Positions 43,985-51,445 of a stretch of DNA of 64,000 bases are shown piece by piece. Source of the DNA: Halomonas fontilapidosi (lineage in GTDB: Bacteria; Pseudomonadota; Gammaproteobacteria; Pseudomonadales; Halomonadaceae); NCBI RefSeq assembly GCF_014192285.1, contig NZ_JACHXQ010000003.1, positions 186,001-250,000 of the forward strand, written 5' to 3'. Under the pieces are notes generated by a model that made no database searches, was not told the DNA's origin, and saw only the letters and a program-made list of their open reading frames with translations. Positions within the stretch are counted from its first letter, which is position 1, and every line of letters starts with the position of its first letter. The position numbers and the translations under genes are program-made.

Positions 43985-45083
43985 CTAGAGGCCCTGCTTG
44001 AGGCTGGCGACGATAAACTGGTCCAGATCGCCGTCCAGCACCTTGTCGCAGCTGCTCGACTGCACGCCAGTGCGCAGGTCCTTGATGCGCTGGTCATCCA
44101 GCACATAGGAGCGGATCTGGCTGCCCCAGCCGATATCGGCCTTGGAGTCCTCGGCCTCCTGCTTGGCGGCGTTGCGCTTCTGCATCTCGTGTTCCCACAG
44201 CTTCGCCTTGAGCTGCTTCATGGCGAAGTCGCGGTTGGCGTGCTGGCTGCGCTGGCTCTGGCAGGCCACCACGATGCCGGTAGGCTCGTGGGTAATGCGC
44301 ACCGCCGAGTCGGTGGTATTGACGTGCTGCCCGCCGGCACCGCTGGAGCGGTAGGTATCGGTGCGCAGGTCCGAGGGATTGATCTCGACCTCGAAGCTGT
44401 CATCCACCTCCGGCGACAGGAACACCGAGGCGAACGAGGTGTGGCGGCGACCGCCAGAGTCGAAGGGACTCTTGCGCACCAGGCGATGCACGCCGGTCTC
44501 GGTGCGCAGCCAGCCGAAGGCGTACTCGCCCTGGACGTGCACCGAGGCGGACTTGATGCCCGCCACATCGCCGGCGGAGACCTCGATGATCTCGGCCTTG
44601 AAGCCGTGATGCTCGGCCCAGCGCAGGTACATGCGCAGCAGCATGTTGGCCCAGTCCTGGGCCTCGGTGCCGCCGGAGCCGGCCTGGATATCGAGATAGG
44701 CATTGTTCTCGTCCATCTCGCCGGAGAACATGCGCCGGAACTCGAGCTTCTCGAGGCGGGCCTGCAACCCCTCCAGCTCCTTGTGAACCTCGTCGACGGT
44801 ACCCTCGTCGTCCTCCATCTCGGCGAGTTCGAGCAGGTCGCGGCTGTCGCCGAGGCCCTGGTCGAGGTCGTCGATAGTGGCCACGATCGCCTCCAGCGTC
44901 GCCCGCTCCTTGCCAAGCTTCTGGGCATAGTCGGGGTCGTTCCAGACGTTCGGGTCCTCGAGCTCGCGCGTGACTTCCTCTAGCCGATCCTTCTTTTCGG
45001 CATAGTCAAAGATACCCCCTCAGGACATCTGTCCGCTCAGACAGGTCCTTGATGAGGTGATGAATCGGGTTGGTTTCCAGCAT
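43985..45083 (-). CDS. prfB: Peptide chain release factor 2, with programmed +1 frameshift
   Basis: Recognises UGA and UAA stops. Translation starts at ATG 45081-45083 ([20 protein letters not shown]) and after 25 codons reaches an in-frame TGA at 45006-45008. A +1 shift over CTT-T resumes at GAC (45005-45007) and continues for 340 residues, giving 365 in total, the same as E. coli RF2. The main part carries the release motif [16 protein letters not shown] and the tripeptide SPF (RKSPFDSGG), where RF2 discriminates stop codons. Regulated by its own level through the frameshift. Followed by lysS. Confidence 0.96.
45005..45020 (-). promoter_or_regulatory. RF2 programmed frameshift signal
   Basis: The minus strand reads AGGGGGTATCTTTGAC: an internal Shine-Dalgarno-like AGGGGG (45015-45020), the slippery CTT-T and the poorly terminating TGA-C context. 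It is identical to the classic E. coli prfB recoding site. Confidence 0.97.
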
Positions 45084-45229
45084 GGGGCTCATCCGAGTCT
45101 GCAATGGAAAAACGGCCACCGCCGGCCTGGTTGGAGCCAGGCCGCTGGCGGCGCGGAAAAGGAACCTATTGTAGCGAAAGTGCCGCCGCGCCGCATCCAC
45201 CCCCACGCCGACGGGCGCCCATGACGACA

Positions 45230-45251
45230 AGACCCGGCCGAAGCCGGGTCT
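45230..45251 (-). terminator. Terminator of the FadL-type gene
   Basis: 9-bp stem AGACCCGGC / GCCGGGTCT with loop CGAA (TTCG on the minus strand), 25 bp past the porin stop. It is followed by TGTCGTCATGG, poorly T-rich. Same hairpin core as at 41827-41850. Confidence 0.6.
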
Positions 45252-45275
45252 CGAGGTCAGGCGCGTGCTCGATGC

Positions 45276-46622
45276 TCAGAAGCGGTAGTCCACCGAGAGG
45301 GCAAAGACGTCGGCCTCCACCTCGTAGGTGCCGTTCAGGCTACCCTTGGTCGCGTTCTCTTCCTTACTGCCGTCCTGATCGATATCGCCATCGTCGGCGA
45401 AGACATGCATGTAGCCGGCGGTGATGCCAAGCGCCGGGCTGGGCATCCAGGTGGCGCCGAGCGTGGCCCACTGGCGATCGGCATCCGGCACCCGCGGGGT
45501 GCGGAACTCGGCGCTGGGCACCGGGCTCTCATCCACGCCCAGGCCGGCACGCAGCAGCCACTGCGGGGTCAGCGCATAGTTGGCGCCCACCGAGAAGGCC
45601 CAGGTATCGTCCCAGTTTTCCTCGGTCCGACTCGGGTCGCGACCATCCTCGAACTCGACCACCAGCTCGTCGAAGCTGCTCCACTCGGTCCACTCGGCAT
45701 TGGCCATCAGCGCCAGCCGATCATTCAGCTGGTGGTAGATCCCCAAGTTCAGGTTGGCAGGCGTAGTTATCTCAGCCTTGCCACCGGTTCCAGTCACAGC
45801 CCCCAAATCAATGGCGGCATCAGAGACAGGGTCGGTGCCCCGGACGTCGAGTTCGCCATCCAGCGTCAGGTCGATTTCTGAACGATAGCTGGCGCCGAGG
45901 CGCGTCTTCTCAGTTACTTGGAATAAAGCCCCAAGCGTATAGCCATAGCCCCAGTCATCGCCCGTCACTTCACCAATGACATCATTTTTACCCGGTGTCG
46001 CTAAGGAATTCAGCGGATTGTCAGGATCCAAAGCAGCAGCCGTACCAAGGTCATTCGCGGTAGACAATGTGGCATCGGCATATTGCGCGCGCAGGCCCAC
46101 CGCCAGGTTAAGGCGCTCGGTCGCCCGGTAGTTGAGGGTCGGCTGAAAGTCGATCGTCTTAAGCTCGGTCTCCACGGCGTGGTAGCGGCCGATCCAGTCC
46201 TCATCGTACTTGGTGGAGAGCCCGTAGGGCGCGTAGATGGCCAGGCCCAGATCGAACCGCTCGTTCAGTTGTGTCTTCGCGGCAAAGCTCGGCACCGTGG
46301 CCGTCTCACCGCCCTGGCCGGACTGGTCGACGCCATAGACGATCGGCCCATTAGAAGCCGTGGCGTCCTGCAGCTCGAAATCGGCATCGATATAGGCTAC
46401 CCCGCCAGCGACCTGGTTACCGTCGATATGGCCGATGGCGGCCGGATTGTAGGCCATGAAGCTGACGTCCTCGGCCCCCGCGGCGGCGTTGGAGAGGGCG
46501 TTGGCCAGCGTCTTGGCGCTCTGCTCGCGGACCTGGAAGCCGGAGGCGGAGACCTGGCTGGCGATCAGCGCCGTGGAGGCGATGGTCACGGCGAGGGAGA
46601 GCTTGTTGAACTTGTTGTGCAT
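45276..46622 (-). CDS. fadL: FadL/TodX-type outer-membrane porin
   Basis: Outer-membrane beta-barrel for long-chain fatty acids or other hydrophobic compounds. 448 residues from ATG 46620-46622. A signal peptide of ~26 residues ends ASQVSA before SGFQVREQ, the usual mature FadL start. The family signature FMAYNPAAIG is near residue 60 and the protein ends with the barrel strand FALSVDYRF with a C-terminal Phe. Codons 181-281 (45781-46080) have clearly lower GC (about 50% by hand count) than their flanks and encode Asp/Asn/Gly-rich, probably surface-exposed loops. Substrate not determined. Confidence 0.92.
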   Translation of the reverse strand: MHNKFNKLSLAVTIASTALIASQVSASGFQVREQSAKTLANALSNAAAGAEDVSFMAYNPAAIGHIDGNQVAGGVAYIDADFELQDATASNGPIVYGVDQSGQGGETATVPSFAAKTQLNERFDLGLAIYAPYGLSTKYDEDWIGRYHAVETELKTIDFQPTLNYRATERLNLAVGLRAQYADATLSTANDLGTAAALDPDNPLNSLATPGKNDVIGEVTGDDWGYGYTLGALFQVTEKTRLGASYRSEIDLTLDGELDVRGTDPVSDAAIDLGAVTGTGGKAEITTPANLNLGIYHQLNDRLALMANAEWTEWSSFDELVVEFEDGRDPSRTEENWDDTWAFSVGANYALTPQWLLRAGLGVDESPVPSAEFRTPRVPDADRQWATLGATWMPSPALGITAGYMHVFADDGDIDQDGSKEENATKGSLNGTYEVEADVFALSVDYRF

Positions 46623-46720
46623 GGGCTCGACATCCTTTCGGGTAGGTGGTGCTGGGTGCTTGTCGTTGAACGTTCTGGCGTACCCGCAGTGTTTGCGAAT
46701 CCTCCACCCGGGATCAAGCA

Positions 46721-46776
46721 CAAACGGCCGTTTGAAACCAAAAAATGCTAATACTTTGGTCGCACAGGCGTTTCAT
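46721..46776 (-). promoter_or_regulatory. fadL control region: promoter candidate and PsrA-like palindrome
   Basis: Minus strand: ATGAAA (46771-46776), 17 bases, TATTAG (46748-46753) forms a modest promoter. The perfect 14-bp palindrome CAAACGGCCGTTTG (46721-46734) lies at about +8 to +21, a repressing position. It fits the published pseudomonad PsrA pattern (G/C)AAAC-N2-4-GTTT(G/C); PsrA is a TetR-type regulator that responds to long-chain fatty acids. Confidence 0.5.
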
Positions 46777-46838
46777 ATCTCGAACTTTCATCGACTTAGG
46801 GAACTCATGCTCAGCGTGACCGACAGGCCGATTTTTTC

Positions 46839-46870
46839 TTGACCTATGGGTAACCCAAAGGTTTTACAAT
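46839..46870 (+). promoter_or_regulatory. MerR-type metal-responsive promoter/operator
   Basis: TTGACC (46839-46844) and TACAAT (46865-46870) are separated by a 20-base spacer, the long spacing that MerR-family activators correct by DNA distortion. The spacer contains the dyad ACCTATGGGT / ACCCAAAGGT (46842-46851 and 46853-46862), one mismatch in ten, around a single central A. Predicted start near 46877 is just ahead of merR, so the operon would be autoregulated. Confidence 0.8.
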
Positions 46871-46900
46871 CCCGACATGTCATTACCAAGAGACTCCGCC

Positions 46901-47344
46901 ATGAAGGTCAGCGAACTGGCGCGCCTGGCCGGCGTCACCGCCGAGACCGTGCGCCACTACACCCGCGAGGGGCTGCTGCATCCCGAGCGCCACCCCGAGA
47001 ACGGCTATCAGCTGTTCGGGCAGAACGAGCTGGATCGGCTACGTTTCATCCAGCGAGCCCGCACCCTGGGTTTCGGCGTGGCCGAGATTCGCGACATTCT
47101 CGATCATGCCGACCATGGCGACTCGCCCTGCCCGATGGTGCGCGACCTGCTGTCCAGTCGGCTGCCGCTGATCCGTGAACGGATCCGCGAGCTGGAGTCC
47201 CTGGCCTCGCGCATGGAGCAGGCGCTTGCTGCCTGGGATGAAATGCCCGACGGCACCCCCGACGGCCATAGCCTCTGCCGCCTGATCGAGAGCTTCCCCG
47301 AACCGCTCAACACCTGTCATGAGACCGACGAGGAGACCCGATGA
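46901..47344 (+). CDS. MerR-family heavy-metal-responsive regulator
   Basis: 147 residues from ATG 46901 ([20 protein letters not shown]). A start at 46877 would sit at the predicted transcription start, so the later ATG is preferred. N-terminal winged helix-turn-helix, then a long dimerisation helix (residues ~80-112). Cysteines are C77 (DSPCPM), C126 (HSLCRLI) and C139. A Cys at ~77 is typical of divalent-metal sensors (ZntR, CadR, PbrR types), whereas copper sensor CueR has Ser there; yet the target is a copper-class ATPase. It overlaps copA as ATGA. Confidence 0.9.
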   Translation: MKVSELARLAGVTAETVRHYTREGLLHPERHPENGYQLFGQNELDRLRFIQRARTLGFGVAEIRDILDHADHGDSPCPMVRDLLSSRLPLIRERIRELESLASRMEQALAAWDEMPDGTPDGHSLCRLIESFPEPLNTCHETDEETR

Positions 47345-50139
47345 ATGCTAGACAGCCCCTGGAACGCCAGGTGCCCGGCATGAGCTGCCAAGGCTGCGTG
47401 GCCAAGATGCGGCGGGCCATCCAATCTCGGGACACGCAGGCAGAAGTCTCCGGCACGCCCACCGAAAAGCGTCTCGAGGTCACCACCACCCTGACCGATG
47501 ACGACCTGGACAAGGCGCTGGCCGAGGCCGGTTATCCCCCGGCTGGCCGGCGGCACTGTGAGCGCAGCGTGCCGGGCATGAGCTGCCAGGGCTGTGTGGG
47601 CCGGATGCGCAAGGCCATCCAGGCCGAGGACCCCGACGCGGAGGTGACAGGCTTCCCGGATGAGAAGCGCCTGGCGGTGAACACCACGCTGGATGACACC
47701 ACCCTGGACCGTCGGCTGGAAGAGGCCGGCTACCCCCCCGCTCGGCCCACGAGCGCGGCCGAATCAGACGCCGAGACACTGCCCGAGTCGGAGAGCCCAT
47801 CGGCCGCAGAGGCGCCCGAACAGGCCACCGAGCGAGGCGAGACACCTCAGGCGGACCAGACGGGCACGCGGGCGACGACCCAGCGTCTGTCGATCAGCGG
47901 TATGACCTGCGCCAGCTGCGTGAAGAGCGTCCAGCAGGCCCTGGAGCGTACCCCCGGCGTGGTCGGCGCAGAGGTCAACTTCGGCACCCACACCGCCCAG
48001 GTACGCGGCAGCGCCGACCCGGATGCGCTGGTCCGTGCCGTGGAGGACGTGGGCTATGGTGGCGAGCCCATCGTCGACATGCGCGAGGCCGAGCAGGCCC
48101 GTGCCGAACGCGACGCGCGGGAGTATCGCCGCCGCCTGAAGGGAAGCGGCTGGTCGCTGGCGCTGGCCGTGCCGCTGATGGCCAGCATGTTCATCTTTCA
48201 CCCCCACCCCGTGGGCGCCGGGCGGCTCTACTGGCTGGTCATCGGGGTGCTGACGCTGGCGGTGATGGTGTTCCCGGGCCGTCACTTCTTCGTCAATGCC
48301 TGGAAGAACCTCCGCCACCACCAGGCCAACATGGATACCCTGATCGCCATGGGCACCGGCACCGCCTGGCTCTACTCCATGGCGGTGGTGGCCATCGGGC
48401 CCTGGCTGCCCGAGGTGGCCCGGGGCATCTACTTCGAAGCCTCGGCGATGGTCATCGGCCTGGTGCTGTTGGGCAATGCCCTGGAGCTACGAGCACGCGG
48501 CCGGACCAGCGATGCCCTCAAGCGGCTGCTCGACCTGCAGAGCCGCACCGCGCGGGTGATCCGCGACGGCGAGGAGCGCGAGGTCGAGGTCGATGAGGTG
48601 CGCGAGGGCGACCAGATTCGCGTGCGCCCCGGCGAGCGCCTGCCGGTGGACGGCGAGGTGACAGAGGGACAGAGCCATATCGACGAGTCCATGCTCACCG
48701 GCGAGCCCCTCCCGGTAGCGAAGAGCGAGAAGGACGAGGTGAGCGCCGGCACCGTCAACGGCAAGGGCTCGCTGGTCTATCGTGCAACGCGCGTGGGCGC
48801 CGACACCCGCCTGGGCCAGATCACCGAACAGGTGGCCAGCGCCCAGAACTCCCGCCCGCCTATCGGCCAGCTGGCCGACAAGGTGTCGAGCGTCTTCGTG
48901 CCCTCGGTGATGATCATCGCCGTGATCACCGCGCTGGCCTGGTTCAATGTTGGTGCCGAGCCGCGGGTGATCCATATGCTGGTCACCGCCACCACGGTGC
49001 TGATCATCGCCTGCCCCTGCGCCCTGGGTCTGGCCACCCCGATCTCCACCATGATCGGCGTCGGCAAGGCGGCCGAGCACGGCGTGCTGGTGAGAAGCGG
49101 CGATGCCCTGCAGACCGCCAGCAAGCTCACCACCCTGGTGGTGGACAAGACCGGGACCCTGACCGAGGGCAAGCCGGAGGTGACGGAGTCAGAGGTGCTC
49201 GAGGGTGACGAGCGAGACATGCTGGGCCTGGTGGCGGCTCTGGAGCGCGGCTCCGAGCACCCCCTCGCATCCGCCCTGATGAGCCACGCGGAAGAGCGGC
49301 AGGCCGAGCCCGGCGAGATCCGCGACTTCGACACCGTCACCGGCGGCGGGGTCAAGGCGACCACCGCCGACGGCAAAGCACTGCTGCTGGGCAATGCCCG
49401 GCTGCTGGAGGAGGCCGGCATCGACCTCAGAGAAGGGCGCGAGATGGCCGGCACGCTGGAGGAGAAGGCCCGCACCGTGGTCTATCTGGCGGTGGATGGC
49501 CGCCTGGCCGCGCTGTTCGGCATCAGCGACCCCTTGCGTCATGACACCATCGCCGCCGTGAAGCGCCTGCAGGCCGACGGCCTCAAGGTGGTGATGCTCA
49601 CCGGCGACAACGCGCACACCGCCGGGGCCATCGCCCGAGAGGTCGGCATCGATGACTTCCGTGCCGGCCTGCTGCCCGAGGACAAGCACGCCGAGATCGA
49701 GCGCCTTCAGGCCGCGGGCGAGGTCGTGGGCATGGTGGGCGATGGCATCAACGACGCTCCGGCACTGGCCCGCGCCGACGTGGGCTTCGCCATCGGCCAG
49801 GGCACCGACGTGGCCATCGAGAGCGCCGGCATCACCCTGGTGCGTGGCTCGCTGCACGGCGTGGCGGCCGCCATCGAGATCAGCCGGGCTACCCTGCGTA
49901 ACATCAAGCAGAACCTGGTGGGCGCCTTCGGCTACAACACCCTGGGCATTCCCATTGCCGCGGGGGTGCTCTACCCCGTCACCGGCACCCTGCTCTCGCC
50001 GATGATCGCCGGGGCCGCCATGTCGCTCTCCTCGATCACCGTGGTCAGCAATGCCAACCGACTGCGCTTGTTCCGCCCTTCCGGCGAGACCGGTAACGGC
50101 GACAGCGGCAGCCAACCGCACAAGGAGGCCAAGTCATGA
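47341..50139 (+). CDS. copA: Copper-exporting P1B-type ATPase with three N-terminal HMA domains
   Basis: 932-residue inner-membrane cation pump. Three metal-binding domains have CxxC at C16/C19, C82/C85 (both in GMSCQGCV) and C190/C193 (GMTCASCV). The first two are near copies, 40 of 58 positions identical by hand. An acidic Ser/Glu/Ala linker (~137-180) separates them from the third, canonical one. The core has the transmembrane CPC motif at 558-560 (ACPCALG), phosphorylated Asp602 in DKTGTLTEG, the HP motif near 640 and [11 protein letters not shown] near 800. These mark the Cu(I) P1B-1 class. Overlaps merR upstream and a small membrane ORF downstream. Confidence 0.95.
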   Translation: MNARQPLERQVPGMSCQGCVAKMRRAIQSRDTQAEVSGTPTEKRLEVTTTLTDDDLDKALAEAGYPPAGRRHCERSVPGMSCQGCVGRMRKAIQAEDPDAEVTGFPDEKRLAVNTTLDDTTLDRRLEEAGYPPARPTSAAESDAETLPESESPSAAEAPEQATERGETPQADQTGTRATTQRLSISGMTCASCVKSVQQALERTPGVVGAEVNFGTHTAQVRGSADPDALVRAVEDVGYGGEPIVDMREAEQARAERDAREYRRRLKGSGWSLALAVPLMASMFIFHPHPVGAGRLYWLVIGVLTLAVMVFPGRHFFVNAWKNLRHHQANMDTLIAMGTGTAWLYSMAVVAIGPWLPEVARGIYFEASAMVIGLVLLGNALELRARGRTSDALKRLLDLQSRTARVIRDGEEREVEVDEVREGDQIRVRPGERLPVDGEVTEGQSHIDESMLTGEPLPVAKSEKDEVSAGTVNGKGSLVYRATRVGADTRLGQITEQVASAQNSRPPIGQLADKVSSVFVPSVMIIAVITALAWFNVGAEPRVIHMLVTATTVLIIACPCALGLATPISTMIGVGKAAEHGVLVRSGDALQTASKLTTLVVDKTGTLTEGKPEVTESEVLEGDERDMLGLVAALERGSEHPLASALMSHAEERQAEPGEIRDFDTVTGGGVKATTADGKALLLGNARLLEEAGIDLREGREMAGTLEEKARTVVYLAVDGRLAALFGISDPLRHDTIAAVKRLQADGLKVVMLTGDNAHTAGAIAREVGIDDFRAGLLPEDKHAEIERLQAAGEVVGMVGDGINDAPALARADVGFAIGQGTDVAIESAGITLVRGSLHGVAAAIEISRATLRNIKQNLVGAFGYNTLGIPIAAGVLYPVTGTLLSPMIAGAAMSLSSITVVSNANRLRLFRPSGETGNGDSGSQPHKEAKS

Positions 50140-50213
50140 GCTGGATCGTCAATCTCGCCGGCCTGGCGCTGATCGTCCTGATCGCCTGGTGGTTCTGGGG
50201 GAGCCAGCGCTGA
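50136..50213 (+). CDS. 25-residue membrane micropeptide coupled to copA
   Basis: ATG 50136 overlaps the copA TGA (ATGA) and has AAGGAGG eight bases upstream, a much better site than most genes here. The product [20 protein letters not shown], then WGSQR, is one hydrophobic helix with aromatic residues at its end and a charged tail. Similar short helices occur at the N-terminus of membrane cupredoxin-like proteins in other gammaproteobacteria (recollection, not checked); here no cupredoxin domain follows before the stop. It may be a subunit or regulator of the pump, or the remnant of a longer protein. Confidence 0.7.
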   Translation: MSWIVNLAGLALIVLIAWWFWGSQR

Positions 50214-50255
50214 GCCTTGCTAGACTGAAAGGGCGTACAGGGATCGGAGGTAACC

Positions 50256-50675
50256 ATGCCAAAGCTCAACGGCGTACTGGAGACCGCGCTCTACGTGGAG
50301 GACATGGACCGTGCGCGGACCTTCTTCGAGGGCGTGATGGGGCTTGAGCCCTTCACCGCCGACCACCGCTTCACCGCCTACGATGCCGGCGCAGGCACGG
50401 TACTGCTGCTCTTCCGGCGCGGCGAGACGCTGGAGACGGTGGTGCTGCCGGACGAGATGGGCACCATCCCGCCCCATGACGGCAGCGGCCACGTGCACCT
50501 CGCCTTCGCCATTGCCGCCCGGGAACTCGCGGCCTGGGAGGGACAGCTAGAGGACCACGGCATCGCCATCGAGGGGCACACCCACTGGCCGCGGGGCGGG
50601 AAGAGCATTTATTTCCGCGACCCCGATGGGCACCTGCTGGAACTGGCCACGCCCGGCGTCTGGCCCAACTACTGA
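50256..50675 (+). CDS. VOC (glyoxalase/bleomycin resistance) superfamily protein
   Basis: 139 residues, two beta-alpha-beta-beta-beta modules. Signals are ETALYVEDMDRARTFFEGVMGL at the start (first eleven residues of the module most conserved), GSGHVHLAFAI with a probable metal-binding His, and the closing FRDPDGHLLELATPG with a probable metal Glu. GGAGG precedes the ATG. It could act on glyoxal-type, antibiotic or catechol substrates; the fosfomycin/glyoxalase subgroup cannot be told apart by eye. Forty bases after the copA micropeptide, with possible read-through. Confidence 0.87.
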   Translation: MPKLNGVLETALYVEDMDRARTFFEGVMGLEPFTADHRFTAYDAGAGTVLLLFRRGETLETVVLPDEMGTIPPHDGSGHVHLAFAIAARELAAWEGQLEDHGIAIEGHTHWPRGGKSIYFRDPDGHLLELATPGVWPNY

Positions 50676-50695
50676 CAGGAGTCTTGTCAGCGCCA

Positions 50696-50821
50696 CTGAA
50701 AAGTCGGTGAGCGAAGGTCAGACAAGGCAAAAATCGGCGAAAAGACGGAGTTTACGTGTTTGTAAATGAGTACTTTGAGCTGATTTTTAACGCCGTATGG
50801 CCGAGCGCAGCCACTTTTCAG
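50696..50821. repeat. 126-bp palindromic MITE-like element
   Basis: Terminal 9-bp inverted repeats CTGAAAAGT (50696-50704) and ACTTTTCAG (50813-50821). Inside, further arms match imperfectly: GGCAAAAATCGGC against GCTGATTTTTAACGCC. The body is AT-richer than its flanks and holds no reading frame. It fills the gap between the convergent VOC and yitT genes and its right end supplies the yitT stop codon. Could double as a bidirectional terminator. Confidence 0.7.
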
Positions 50822-51435
50822 CTGACGCCCATATAGCGACCCGGCTTATGATTCAGCGCAATGATCAGGTTGAGTGCCACGGCGCCCAGTACCGAGAGCC
50901 CTACCCGCTCCATCGGCAGGATCAGCAGGGCGACCAGCATGATGAGGGCATCGATGCCCAGCTGAACGTAGCCCGCCCGCCAGCCGTAGCGATCCTGCAG
51001 GAAGAGCGCGAGGATATTGATCCCGCCGAGGCTCGTGCGGTGGCGGAACAGCACCAGCATGCCGATGCCGATCAGGCTGCCGCCCATCAGGGCCGCATAG
51101 AGCGGCTGCAGCCACTCGATGCGGATCCAGCCGACCGTGAGTTCCGAGAACACCGAGACCAGGCCAATGGCCATGAAGGTGCGCAGGGTGAAGCTCCAGC
51201 CCATCCGGCGCACGGCCAACCAATAGAAGGGCAGGTTGATCAGGAAGAACCAGACGCCGAAGCGCCAGCCGGTGGCATACTGCATCAGAAAGGCCAGACC
51301 CGCGGTGCTCCCGGTGAGCAGCATCGCCTGGGTATAGAAGCTCACGCCGAGGGCGACGAAGAGCGTGCCGACCAGCATCGCCATCACGTCCTCATGGGGG
51401 CGATGGGGGTCGGTAGGAAGTTCCTGGGGATCCAT
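50818..51435 (-). CDS. YitT family membrane protein
   Basis: 205 residues with about five membrane segments. Family features are GTLFVALGVSFYTQAMLLTGSTAGLAFL (the Gly-rich first loop) and HRTSLGGINILALFLQDRYGW. YitT proteins have no settled function in proteobacteria. The last codons (…RYMGVS, stop at 50818-50820) run into the terminal repeat of the 126-bp element, so insertion may have trimmed or replaced the original C-terminus. Lies 10 bp downstream of recJ. Confidence 0.86.
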   Translation of the reverse strand: MDPQELPTDPHRPHEDVMAMLVGTLFVALGVSFYTQAMLLTGSTAGLAFLMQYATGWRFGVWFFLINLPFYWLAVRRMGWSFTLRTFMAIGLVSVFSELTVGWIRIEWLQPLYAALMGGSLIGIGMLVLFRHRTSLGGINILALFLQDRYGWRAGYVQLGIDALIMLVALLILPMERVGLSVLGAVALNLIIALNHKPGRYMGVS

Positions 51436-51445
51436 CTCTCTTTCC

